This document shows positions 1 to 7,267 of a stretch of 11,844 nucleotides of DNA, piece by piece (position 1 is the stretch's first letter; each line of letters begins with the position of its first letter). The notes under the pieces are model-generated. The model was not told the origin of the DNA. It made no database searches and saw nothing but the letters and a program-made list of their open reading frames with translations. The position numbers and the translations under genes are program-made. This DNA comes from Flavobacteriaceae bacterium. Lineage in GTDB: Bacteria; Bacteroidota; Bacteroidia; Flavobacteriales; Flavobacteriaceae. The stretch covers positions 1-11,844 of the forward strand of contig JAGLDM010000338.1 of the NCBI GenBank assembly GCA_023145595.1, given 5' to 3'.

Positions 1-25
1 ATACCAGATACCAGATACCAGATAC
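1..25. repeat. Tandem heptamer repeat before hisF
   Basis: The unit ATACCAG occurs three times in a row, followed by a partial fourth copy (ATAC), and ends nine bases before the hisF start codon. The array begins at the first base of the window, so its true length is unknown. It probably lies in the spacer between hisF and the gene before it, expected to be hisA from the usual order of his operons. No function can be assigned; the number of copies could vary by slippage. Confidence 0.85.
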
Positions 26-33
26 AAAGAATT

Positions 34-789
34 ATGTTAACAAAAAGAATCATACCCTGTTTAGATATCAAAGATGGGCGCACCGTAAAAGGAGTGAATT
101 TCGTTGGATTACGAGATGCTGGAGATCCGGTTGAATTAGCAGATCGCTATTCAAAAGAAGGAGCCGATGAATTGGTGTTTTTAGATATTACAGCAACCAA
201 AGAACGTAGAAAAACGTTGGCAGAAATGGTAGAAAAAGTCGCTCGTAGAGTGAATATTCCATTTACGGTTGGCGGCGGAATTTCATCCATAGAAGACGTA
301 AATGTTTTATTACGTGCTGGTGCAGATAAAGTTTCTATAAACTCATCCGCAGTAAAAAATCCACAGTTAATAAATGATTTGGCAGGAAAATTTGGGAGTC
401 AGTGTATTGTGTTAGCAGTAGATGCCAAATTGATTGATGGCGAATGGAAGGTGTTTTTAGTCGGAGGAAGAGTCGAGACTGAACTCAATTTATTTGATTG
501 GGTAAAAGAAGGTGTAAAACGTGGAGCAGGTGAAATTTTATTTACTTCTATGAATAATGATGGAACCAAAAACGGATTTGCAAATGATGCGCTTAAAAAG
601 TTGTCAGAAATTGTAAATGTGCCTATTATTGCTAGTGGAGGTGCTGGAACAGTTCAGCATTTTATAGATACTTTTAAAGAAGGAAAATCAGATGCAGCAT
701 TAGCAGCAAGTGTTTTTCACTTTAAAGAAATTGAGATTGTAGATTTGAAAAAGGCATTAGCAAAAGAGAATATTAAAGTTAGATTGTAA
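34..789 (+). CDS. hisF: Imidazole glycerol phosphate synthase, cyclase subunit HisF
   Basis: HisF is the cyclase half of imidazole glycerol phosphate synthase. With ammonia delivered by the glutaminase HisH it converts PRFAR to imidazole glycerol phosphate and AICAR in the cytoplasm, linking histidine and purine synthesis. The 251-residue protein has the normal family length and covers the whole (beta/alpha)8 barrel. The two catalytic aspartates are at the expected places: Asp11 in the N-terminal PCLDIKDGR segment and Asp130 in LAVDAK. Phosphate-binding glycine segments are visible at 80-83 (GGGI) and 201-205 (SGGAG), and the conserved loop [10 protein letters not shown] is at 173-182. The ATG at 34 gives the canonical N-terminus ([11 protein letters not shown]). 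hisIE follows 82 bases later on the same strand, so this is the distal part of a his operon; hisH and hisA are expected to the left. Confidence 0.98.
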   Translation: MLTKRIIPCLDIKDGRTVKGVNFVGLRDAGDPVELADRYSKEGADELVFLDITATKERRKTLAEMVEKVARRVNIPFTVGGGISSIEDVNVLLRAGADKVSINSSAVKNPQLINDLAGKFGSQCIVLAVDAKLIDGEWKVFLVGGRVETELNLFDWVKEGVKRGAGEILFTSMNNDGTKNGFANDALKKLSEIVNVPIIASGGAGTVQHFIDTFKEGKSDAALAASVFHFKEIEIVDLKKALAKENIKVRL

Positions 790-809
790 AAAAAAATGTT
801 GATGGTGTT

Positions 810-856
810 TTGTTGTTAGTTGGTAGTGAGCCTCAATAACAATCAACCAACAACAA
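810..856. repeat. Imperfect inverted repeat in hisF-hisIE spacer
   Basis: The left arm at 810-824 (TTGTTGTTAGTTGGT) can pair with the right arm at 842-856 (ATCAACCAACAACAA). Thirteen of the 15 positions form Watson-Crick pairs, with one G-U and one A-C position, around a 17-base loop. The stem is low in GC and no U-run follows on the hisF strand, so it is a poor intrinsic terminator for hisF. An A-run at 863-870 would read as a U-run only on the opposite strand. It may be a transcript-processing or stability structure, or a decayed mini-repeat. Confidence 0.55.
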
Positions 857-871
857 TTAACTAAAAAAAAC

Positions 872-1468
872 ATGGATATAAATTTCGATAAAACAACAGG
901 ATTAGTACCAACTATTATTCAAGATGCAAGCACAAAAAATGTATTGATGTTGGGCTATATGAATCAGGAAGCATTTGATAAAACCTTAGTTACAAATAAG
1001 GTTACTTTTTTTAGTAGAAGTAAACAGCGTTTGTGGACGAAAGGTGAAGAAAGTGGCAATTTTTTAGAATTAGTTTCTATTAAAAACGACTGTGATGAAG
1101 ATACCTTATTGGTAGAAGTAAATCCGCAAGGACCAACTTGTCATAAAGGAACGGATACTTGTTGGAAAGGAGAGAATAAGCAAGACTATGGTTTTTTAAC
1201 TACGTTAGAAAATATAATTGCAGAGCGTGTTGCGAATAAGGATACGCAAAAATCGTATGTGGCGAGTCTCTTTTCAAAAGGGATTAACAAGGTTGCCCAA
1301 AAAGTTGGTGAAGAAGCAGTAGAGACTGTAATTGAAGCCATGGATAATAACGATGATTTGTTCTTGTATGAGTCTGCAGATTTGTTATTTCATTATTTGA
1401 TGTTGCTTCAAGCAAAAGGATTTACCTTAGAAGATATTATTCAAGAATTAAAAGGAAGGCACAAGTAA
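872..1468 (+). CDS. hisIE: Bifunctional phosphoribosyl-AMP cyclohydrolase / phosphoribosyl-ATP pyrophosphatase HisIE
   Basis: This fused enzyme carries out steps two and three of histidine synthesis. The C-terminal HisE part removes pyrophosphate from phosphoribosyl-ATP, and the N-terminal HisI part opens the adenine ring of phosphoribosyl-AMP. At 198 residues it has the usual fusion length. In the HisI half (about 1-105), the conserved WTKGEESGN segment is at 55-63, the metal-binding DCDED cluster at 73-77, and the zinc-ligand cysteines at Cys90 and Cys97 (PTCHKGTDTCW). The HisE half (about 108-198) shows the MazG-like helix with KVGEEAVE at 144-151 and the acidic ESAD segment at 167-170. 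The ATG follows an A-run, as is common in Bacteroidota, with no Shine-Dalgarno site. The next gene starts only three bases after the stop. Confidence 0.98.
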   Translation: MDINFDKTTGLVPTIIQDASTKNVLMLGYMNQEAFDKTLVTNKVTFFSRSKQRLWTKGEESGNFLELVSIKNDCDEDTLLVEVNPQGPTCHKGTDTCWKGENKQDYGFLTTLENIIAERVANKDTQKSYVASLFSKGINKVAQKVGEEAVETVIEAMDNNDDLFLYESADLLFHYLMLLQAKGFTLEDIIQELKGRHK

Positions 1469-1471
1469 AAA

Positions 1472-1891
1472 GTGCAAGAAAAACTAAAAAATAAGATTTC
1501 ATACTCATTTAATTTAACTGTTGAAGTTGAAGATATAGACGCGTTAAATCATGTGAATAATGTGGTTTATTTAAAGTGGGTTAATGAAGCTTCTGAACGT
1601 CATTGGGCAGACTTGTCTAATGATGAAATTAATACCAAATATTTTTGGGTTTGTCTGCGACATGAAATCGATTATGTTGGAGAGGCTTACTTGCATGATG
1701 AGGTAAAAGTAGTTACCTGGGTGGGTGAATCAAAAGGTGTAAAATCTATTCGGCATGTTGAAATCTACAAAGAAGATAAACTTTTGGCAAAAGCAGCCTC
1801 AACTTGGTGTTTAATTGATATCGCTACACAAAAACCTACACGAATTCGTAAAGATATTTTGAAACTGTTAGAGGCGGATTCTTTAAGTTAG
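1472..1891 (+). CDS. Hotdog-fold acyl-CoA thioesterase (4-hydroxybenzoyl-CoA thioesterase-like)
   Basis: This is a 139-residue single hotdog-domain protein predicted to hydrolyse an acyl-CoA or acyl-ACP thioester in the cytoplasm; the natural substrate cannot be read from the sequence. The family signature is clear at 23-34: an Asp, three residues, then HVNNVVYL, with Asp23, His27 and Asn29 matching the DxxxHxNN pattern of YbgC and acyl-ACP thioesterase relatives. The start is GTG at 1472, since the protein has no other Met and the GTG lies three bases after the hisIE stop. A purine-rich GGAAGG at 1454-1459, inside the end of hisIE, is about 12 bases upstream and may help initiation, though Bacteroidota rarely rely on such sites. 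The close spacing suggests translational coupling with hisIE, but no role in histidine synthesis is known for this family, so it is probably a passenger in the operon. Confidence 0.85.
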   Translation: MQEKLKNKISYSFNLTVEVEDIDALNHVNNVVYLKWVNEASERHWADLSNDEINTKYFWVCLRHEIDYVGEAYLHDEVKVVTWVGESKGVKSIRHVEIYKEDKLLAKAASTWCLIDIATQKPTRIRKDILKLLEADSLS

Positions 1892-2136
1892 CGAGTTGAA
1901 TAAAATTTTGTTTGTGAAAAACAACACTCTTTGTTGTCTAATAAAACAGAATCTTTTAATTAAAAAAAAGTTACCTTTATACGGTTAAATAACATCAAAA
2001 AATACAGAAAATACTGATGTGTAAAAGTAGAGGAGAAAACTTATATAGTATAGTCACGGCTATAGTTTAAAAAGTCTTGCTGCTGTCTCAATTTCTGTAT
2101 TGACATATCTTTATATCAATATTTTTTATTCGAAAA
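1892..2136. other. Non-coding spacer with weak hairpins, leader of meaB
   Basis: This 245-base AT-rich spacer holds no credible gene. Several weak structures are visible. A 6-bp hairpin lies at 1921-1937 (ACAACA/TGTTGT) just after the thioesterase, without a following U-run. A 6-bp pairing joins 1992-1997 to 2015-2020 (ACATCA/TGATGT). A 5-bp hairpin lies at 2049-2064 (TATAG/CTATA). An AT-only imperfect hairpin at 2099-2120 is followed by TATTTTTTATT. TACCTTTA at 1972-1979 and TATCTTTA at 2106-2113 each match five of the six fixed bases of the Bacteroidota -7 motif TAnnTTTG, but neither has a clear -33 TTTG at a normal distance. The meaB promoter is probably here; its exact place is not resolved. 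No cobalamin riboswitch B12-box was found. Confidence 0.5.
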
Positions 2137-3141
2137 ATGAAAAACTATAAACCAAAAAGCAGACTCACTGCACAGGAATATATTAATGGTGTTTTAAGTG
2201 GTAGTAGGGTGATTTTATCTAGAGCCATTACCATTATAGAAAGTAATTTAGATTGCGACAAAGTACTTGCTAAAGACATTGTTCAACATCTTTTGCCTGC
2301 CTCTGGAAAATCTATACGTATTGGTATTACGGGTGTTCCTGGTGTGGGGAAAAGTACCTTTATTGAAGTTTTTGGAAAACACCTTATTAACCAAGGGCAT
2401 AAGGTTGCTATTTTATCTATAGACCCAAGTAGTCAACGTTCAAGAGGTAGTATTTTGGGAGATAAAACCCGTATGGAAGAGTTGAGCAATTTAGAAAATG
2501 CTTATATACGTCCTTCGGCTTCTGGAGAGACTCTTGGAGGTGTTGCCAATAAAACTGCAGAAAGTATGTTGCTATGTGAAGCGGCGGGTTATGATGTAAT
2601 TTTAATTGAAACGGTTGGTGTTGGGCAATCTGAAACCGCGGTACATGGTATGACCGACTTTTTTCTTCTACTCATGCTTGCTGGTGCTGGTGATGAATTG
2701 CAAGGCATCAAGAAAGGTATTATGGAAATGGCAGATATGGTGGTTATCAATAAAGCTGATGGCGATAATATTCGAAAAAGTGAGATGGCACGTTTGCAAT
2801 ACCAAAATGCATTACATATTTTCCCTCAATCGGATTCAGGTTGGTCACCAGTAGTTACTAAAGCATCTTCTACAAAAAACACAGGGATTGATATTGTTTG
2901 GGATGAAGTTCTAAAATACAAAGAGTTGGTTAACGAGAATGGCTATTTTGGTAGAAACAGAAATCAACAAAAAATACGTTGGATGTATGACAATATTGAT
3001 AATGAGTTAAAACACTTGTTTTATGGATCAAAAGATATTGAAAGCCAATTAATTGAATTAAAAAAGGATATTATTTCTTCTAAAATATCACCCGTAAAAG
3101 CCGCTCAAAAAATACTTGATAGGTTTAAGGCTTCTTTTTGA
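2137..3141 (+). CDS. meaB: Methylmalonyl-CoA mutase-associated GTPase MeaB
   Basis: MeaB is a P-loop GTPase of the SIMIBI class (MeaB/ArgK family). It acts as a chaperone of the B12-dependent methylmalonyl-CoA mutase, gating adenosylcobalamin loading and protecting the enzyme from inactivation. The 334 residues are the normal length. Visible GTPase motifs are the Walker A loop GVPGVGKST at 66-74, the Asp-containing SIDPSS at 94-99, the family segment SRGSILGDKTRM at 102-113, the ETVGVGQSE switch region at 158-166, and the guanine-specificity motif NKAD at 205-208. The C-terminal helical segment is the dimerisation region in known structures. The gene is on the opposite strand from the mutase genes and converges on mutB, so it must have its own promoter to the left. 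Older databases call this family LAO/AO transport ATPase ArgK; the mutase genes next door argue for the MeaB role. Confidence 0.96.
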   Translation: MKNYKPKSRLTAQEYINGVLSGSRVILSRAITIIESNLDCDKVLAKDIVQHLLPASGKSIRIGITGVPGVGKSTFIEVFGKHLINQGHKVAILSIDPSSQRSRGSILGDKTRMEELSNLENAYIRPSASGETLGGVANKTAESMLLCEAAGYDVILIETVGVGQSETAVHGMTDFFLLLMLAGAGDELQGIKKGIMEMADMVVINKADGDNIRKSEMARLQYQNALHIFPQSDSGWSPVVTKASSTKNTGIDIVWDEVLKYKELVNENGYFGRNRNQQKIRWMYDNIDNELKHLFYGSKDIESQLIELKKDIISSKISPVKAAQKILDRFKASF

Positions 3142-3204
3142 TTGTTGAGTGATTTCTAATTTGAGAGAGTTTTTAAGTCGAGTTCTTGTGGAGTGAAATA
3201 AAAG

Positions 3205-3219
3205 TGTCTCAAGGAGACA
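3205..3219. repeat. Short perfect hairpin after meaB
   Basis: TGTCTC and GAGACA form a perfect 6-bp stem around a 3-base loop (AAG). It lies 12 bases before the strong terminator. The AGTCGAG and GGAGTGAAAT segments just upstream (about 3176-3198) resemble GTCGAG/GAGTG-rich palindromic intergenic repeats that I recall from flavobacterial genomes. That comparison is from memory and not verified. Confidence 0.5.
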
Positions 3220-3231
3220 AATTTAAAATCA

Positions 3232-3270
3232 AAAAACCCCGTTTATGTTTAAAACACAAACGGGGTTTTT
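3232..3270. terminator. Bidirectional intrinsic terminator between meaB and mutB
   Basis: The arms AAAAACCCCGTTT (3232-3244) and AAACGGGGTTTTT (3258-3270) are perfect 13-bp complements. Four more inner pairs are possible after one mismatch, leaving a tiny loop. A GC core flanked by an A-run on one side and a T-run on the other is the classic form of an intrinsic terminator that works in both directions. It lies between the convergent ends of meaB (stop at 3141) and mutB (stop at 3294-3296), so it probably ends both transcripts. Confidence 0.93.
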
Positions 3271-3293
3271 AATTGAATCAATTGATCAATAAA

Positions 3294-5426
3294 TCAATCT
3301 TGTTCTAAATATTTCTCCATTATAGTAATAGCAGCCTCAGAAATAACAGTTCCTGGTCCAAAAATAGCAGCCACTTTACGCTCTAATAAATAATCATAAT
3401 CTTGCTCTGGTATAACACCTCCAGCAAACACCAGAATATCGGGTCTTCCTATTTTCTTTAACTCGGCAATTAATTGCGGAATTAAAGTTTTATGTCCTGC
3501 CGCTAAACTAGAAGCTCCAACAAAATGCACATCATTTTCTATGGCTTGTTTTGCCACCTCTTCAGGTGTTTGAAACAAAGGACCCATATCAACATCGAAG
3601 CCTAAATCAGCAAAACTAGAGGCAATTACTTTTGCACCTCTGTCATGTCCATCTTGCCCCATTTTTGCAATCATAACACGTGGGCGACGCCCTTCAATCT
3701 CTGCAAATTTATCGGCAAGATCTAATGCCTTTGCAAATGTACTATCGCTTTTTACTTCTTTACTATACACACCGCTTATTAATTTAGTATCTGCCTTATG
3801 ACGTCCAAAATGTACTTCTAAAGCATCTGATATTTCTCCTAAAGTTGCAAAATTTTCGGCAGCTTCAACAGCTAATTCCAATAAATTCCCTTCCCCTGTT
3901 CCCGCACAATCTGTTAATGCTTTTAAATTAGCATCGACTACTGTTTGGTTTCTTTCGGATTTCATTTTATTCAATCGGGCTATTTGAGAATCTCTTACTA
4001 CTGTGTTATCAACTTCTAAAATTTCAATATTTGCCTTTTCTTTGGTTCTGTATTTATTTACCCCAACCAATATGTCTTGCCCAGAGTCTAATCGTGCTTG
4101 TTTACGTGCTGAAGCTTCTTCAATCCGCATTTTTGGAACTCCAGTTTCAATAGCTTTGGCCATGCCACCTAATTCTTCAACCTCTTCAATAAGCTTCCAT
4201 GCTTTTTTAGTGATTTCCTGAGTTAGATACTCCACATAATAAGAGCCAGCCCAAGGGTCTACAGCTTTGGTTATTTGCGTTTCATCTTGAATATAAATTT
4301 GCGTATTTCTTGCAATTCTAGCCGAAAAATCTGTTGGTAAAGCAATGGCTTCATCCAATGCGTTTGTATGTAGTGATTGTGTACCTCCTAAACCTGCTGC
4401 CATTGCTTCAACGCATGTTCTAGCAATATTATTAAAAGGATCTTGTTCACTCAAACTCCATCCTGATGTTTGACTATGCGTACGCAAAGCCATAGATTTT
4501 GGACTTTTAGGATTGAATTGTTTTATGATTTTAGCCCAAAGCGTACGTGCTGCACGCATTTTTGCAATTTCCATAAAATGATTCATACCAACCGCCCAGA
4601 AAAATGATAGTCTAGGAGCAAATTCATCAATTTTTAATCCAGATGCTAAACCTGTTCTAATGTATTCTAAACCATCGGCTAAAGTGTATGCTAATTCAAT
4701 ATCGGCAGTTGCACCAGCTTCTTGCATGTGATAACCACTAATAGATATAGAGTTAAACTTAGGCATGAACTTGGTGGTGTAATCAAAAATATCACCAATA
4801 ATTTTCATAGATGGTGATGGTGGGTAGATATACGTATTACGCACCATAAACTCTTTTAAAATATCGTTTTGAATCGTTCCGCTTAGGTGTTCTAATGATA
4901 CTCCTTGTTTTTTTGCAGCAGCAATATAAAACGCCATAATAGGTAATACAGCACCATTCATAGTCATAGAAACTGACATTTTATCTAATGGAATTTGGTC
5001 GAATAAAACCTCCATATCCAAAATAGAATCGATGGCAACTCCTGCTTTTCCAACATCTCCAGTAACACGAGGATGATCTGAATCGTAACCACGGTGGGTT
5101 GCTAAATCGAACGCTACAGACAGTCCTTTTTGTCCCGCAGCTAAATTTCTTCTATAAAAAGCATTAGATTCTTCTGCTGTTGAAAATCCTGCATATTGCC
5201 TAATAGTCCAAGGTCTATTAGCATACATAGTACTGTATGGCCCTCTTGTAAAAGGAGGTAGTCCAGCAGCAAACTGTAAATGTTCAGCGTCTTTAATATC
5301 TTCCTTTGAAAAATGTGTTTTTACAGGAATGCCTTCAGGAGTATTCCAAATACCTTGCTTGCCTGAAGTATTAATATGCTGTTTTGATTCTGTGTCTAAT
5401 GTTAAATTTGAAAAATCTCTTCTCAT
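3294..5426 (-). CDS. mutB: Methylmalonyl-CoA mutase, large (catalytic) subunit
   Basis: This is the adenosylcobalamin-dependent mutase that interconverts (R)-methylmalonyl-CoA and succinyl-CoA by a radical mechanism; it pairs with MutA. The 710-residue protein has an N-terminal TIM barrel and a C-terminal cobalamin domain. The base-off B12 motif DxHxxG is intact at 592-597, with His594 as the cobalt ligand, and downstream loops SSLAAGH (639-645) and FAGG (667-670) complete the Rossmann-like domain. By alignment with the Propionibacterium enzyme, at a constant offset of 11, the substrate residues are present: Arg71, Arg76, Tyr78, Gln186, Arg196 and His233. Tyr78 and Arg196 identify a methylmalonyl-CoA mutase rather than an isobutyryl-CoA mutase, which carries Phe and Gln there. 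The start codon overlaps the mutA stop by four bases (ATGA), indicating translational coupling and balanced subunit synthesis. It is the last gene of the cluster. Confidence 0.98.
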   Translation of the reverse strand: MRRDFSNLTLDTESKQHINTSGKQGIWNTPEGIPVKTHFSKEDIKDAEHLQFAAGLPPFTRGPYSTMYANRPWTIRQYAGFSTAEESNAFYRRNLAAGQKGLSVAFDLATHRGYDSDHPRVTGDVGKAGVAIDSILDMEVLFDQIPLDKMSVSMTMNGAVLPIMAFYIAAAKKQGVSLEHLSGTIQNDILKEFMVRNTYIYPPSPSMKIIGDIFDYTTKFMPKFNSISISGYHMQEAGATADIELAYTLADGLEYIRTGLASGLKIDEFAPRLSFFWAVGMNHFMEIAKMRAARTLWAKIIKQFNPKSPKSMALRTHSQTSGWSLSEQDPFNNIARTCVEAMAAGLGGTQSLHTNALDEAIALPTDFSARIARNTQIYIQDETQITKAVDPWAGSYYVEYLTQEITKKAWKLIEEVEELGGMAKAIETGVPKMRIEEASARKQARLDSGQDILVGVNKYRTKEKANIEILEVDNTVVRDSQIARLNKMKSERNQTVVDANLKALTDCAGTGEGNLLELAVEAAENFATLGEISDALEVHFGRHKADTKLISGVYSKEVKSDSTFAKALDLADKFAEIEGRRPRVMIAKMGQDGHDRGAKVIASSFADLGFDVDMGPLFQTPEEVAKQAIENDVHFVGASSLAAGHKTLIPQLIAELKKIGRPDILVFAGGVIPEQDYDYLLERKVAAIFGPGTVISEAAITIMEKYLEQD

Positions 5427-7240
5427 GACTGTAAAGATTTATTTATTTTTTTAATTTTATTTTGAACACCTGATATTGTTTGTATCACATCCGATCTTAA
5501 GTGGATGCAATCATCTAATCCGGCTTCATTTAATGCGTCAATTATACTCAAAGGATTTCCTGCCAATAAAAGGACTTTATCTGTATTGAGAGCCCTAAAT
5601 GTTTCTACAAAAGTTAAGGCATTCTCATCATAATCGGGGTCTGAACTACAAATAACCACCACGTCAGAATCTGACAAAGCACTACTTTTAGCGGCTTCTA
5701 AAGCGGTATTGTAACTTTTTTCTTGCAAAACTTCGAACCCAGAAACGCCTATAAAATCATAGGAAAATGCAGCTCTTGCTTTACGTATATTTAAGTTACC
5801 AAAACTTGTAAGTTCTACAACTGGACGTTTATGAGTTTCACCAACCAATTCTTCGGTTACCCTTCTTAATGCCTCAATTTCTAAAGAAGCTCTTCTTGGT
5901 ATTAGTACTTTAGAGTTGGACACTCCACCTGTTGAAAGTGTTTCTAAAGGGACTGTTTCCATAAGATTTGGGTATTTATTAACCCCAACCATTGATAGTC
6001 TTCGTTGACTTATTAATTTAATTTTTTCTTGACGAATTTCGGCAATTTGCTGTTGAATAAATTCACTTTCAAAAGCCTTTTCAAATCCACCTTGCTCTTC
6101 AATAACTTTAAAAAGTTCTAAAGCTTTTTTAGCTATTTTAGTGCTTACTTCTTCTATATAATAAGAACCATCAACAGGGTTTGCTACTTTACCAAAATAA
6201 GACTCTTCTCTTAAAACGGTTGAAATATTTCCTGCGATTCTACTTGAAAAATCAGAAGGATTATTAAATTCGGTATCATAAGCATCAATAAGGACTCCAT
6301 TTACATTTCCTAGAATAGCCGACATTGCTTCGGTCGTTGCTCTTAATAAATTGGTATGTGCATCGGTTACCGATTTACTCCAAATAGATGTTTTAGCAGT
6401 TAATGTGTGTTTAAATTCTGAAACTCCATATTGACCAGCAATAGCATGTAGCAAACTGTTAAAAGCTCTAAATTTACCGATTTCAATAAAATACTCTGAG
6501 CCTATAGCTAATTGGATATGCAAATTATTAAGAATAAGTTCTGCATCAGCACCCCTATCTATGCATTGATCTATTAAATAAACTATTGCATTTAGCGTAT
6601 AAGCAACTTCTTGAACTTGATTAGAGCCTGCATCTAAATAAGTAGTTCCAGAAACAGAAATTGTTTTAAACTCTGGATAAGATTCTCCTAATTTTAAAAG
6701 TGATGCTATAGTTTCAAATTTACTTATATCAATACTCCCTTTAGTGAGGTAATCTGTTATTATTTTTAAATCAAAATACCCTCTAAGGTTTTTAGAATTA
6801 TCTAAATTTTGCTTAGCATAAGTAAAGAAATCTTCAGCAAAACTGAGAACTTCATTTTCTAAAATAAATGATACTGCAATCTTATCTAAATTAACATCAT
6901 TTAAAAGAACTGTTACGGAAACAGCATCTTTTAAATGGAATAAAATACCTGTAACACCTTCTTCTACTGCTTTTAAAGCAGCTTTGTTTCCTGATTCTGC
7001 AGAAGTAACAGGCACGGCTCTGTAATTAATTAAGTCTTGTGAATTCTCGCCAGTATTCTTTAGGTAATCTAAAGCGTCTTCTGTATTGTAAAAAGGTTGA
7101 AAGTCTAATTTACTTAAATTTTTCCAAACTAATTTTTTGTTAAAATCAGCCCCTTTTAAATCAATATTCACTTTATCTATCCATGCCTCCTTAGTAGTAG
7201 GGCCAAATTCTGGAAAGAGTATTTTTTCAGTAGTTTTCAT
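5423..7240 (-). CDS. mutA: Methylmalonyl-CoA mutase, small (non-catalytic) subunit
   Basis: MutA is the structural partner of MutB in the heterodimeric mutase. The 605-residue protein follows the MutB fold but has lost catalysis. The segment aligning with the substrate site has diverged ([17 protein letters not shown] at 195-211 in place of the Mut[12 protein letters not shown], so the active-site His is absent). In the C-terminal domain, [15 protein letters not shown] at 478-492 replaces the DxHxxG B12 motif, so it should not bind cobalamin. Conserved barrel elements remain, such as [12 protein letters not shown] at 354-365 and [10 protein letters not shown] at 416-425, both with close counterparts in MutB. 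It starts 27 bases after the CoA-transferase stop and overlaps mutB by four bases. Loss of these residues is normal for the small subunit and is not a sign of decay. Confidence 0.96.
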   Translation of the reverse strand: MKTTEKILFPEFGPTTKEAWIDKVNIDLKGADFNKKLVWKNLSKLDFQPFYNTEDALDYLKNTGENSQDLINYRAVPVTSAESGNKAALKAVEEGVTGILFHLKDAVSVTVLLNDVNLDKIAVSFILENEVLSFAEDFFTYAKQNLDNSKNLRGYFDLKIITDYLTKGSIDISKFETIASLLKLGESYPEFKTISVSGTTYLDAGSNQVQEVAYTLNAIVYLIDQCIDRGADAELILNNLHIQLAIGSEYFIEIGKFRAFNSLLHAIAGQYGVSEFKHTLTAKTSIWSKSVTDAHTNLLRATTEAMSAILGNVNGVLIDAYDTEFNNPSDFSSRIAGNISTVLREESYFGKVANPVDGSYYIEEVSTKIAKKALELFKVIEEQGGFEKAFESEFIQQQIAEIRQEKIKLISQRRLSMVGVNKYPNLMETVPLETLSTGGVSNSKVLIPRRASLEIEALRRVTEELVGETHKRPVVELTSFGNLNIRKARAAFSYDFIGVSGFEVLQEKSYNTALEAAKSSALSDSDVVVICSSDPDYDENALTFVETFRALNTDKVLLLAGNPLSIIDALNEAGLDDCIHLRSDVIQTISGVQNKIKKINKSLQS

Positions 7241-7267
7241 ATAACCTATATTATGTTCAACTCAATA

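Noticed and set aside
1..25. CRISPR array
   Set aside because: The unit is seven bases repeated head to tail with no spacers, which is a simple tandem repeat.
1919..1940. Hairpin after the thioesterase as the his operon terminator
   Set aside because: The stem is only six AT-rich pairs and is not followed by a run of T's, so it does not meet the pattern of an intrinsic terminator.
4003..4221. 72-codon open frame on the + strand inside mutB
   Set aside because: It is antisense to a highly conserved catalytic gene, with no domain and no initiation signal; a shadow frame.
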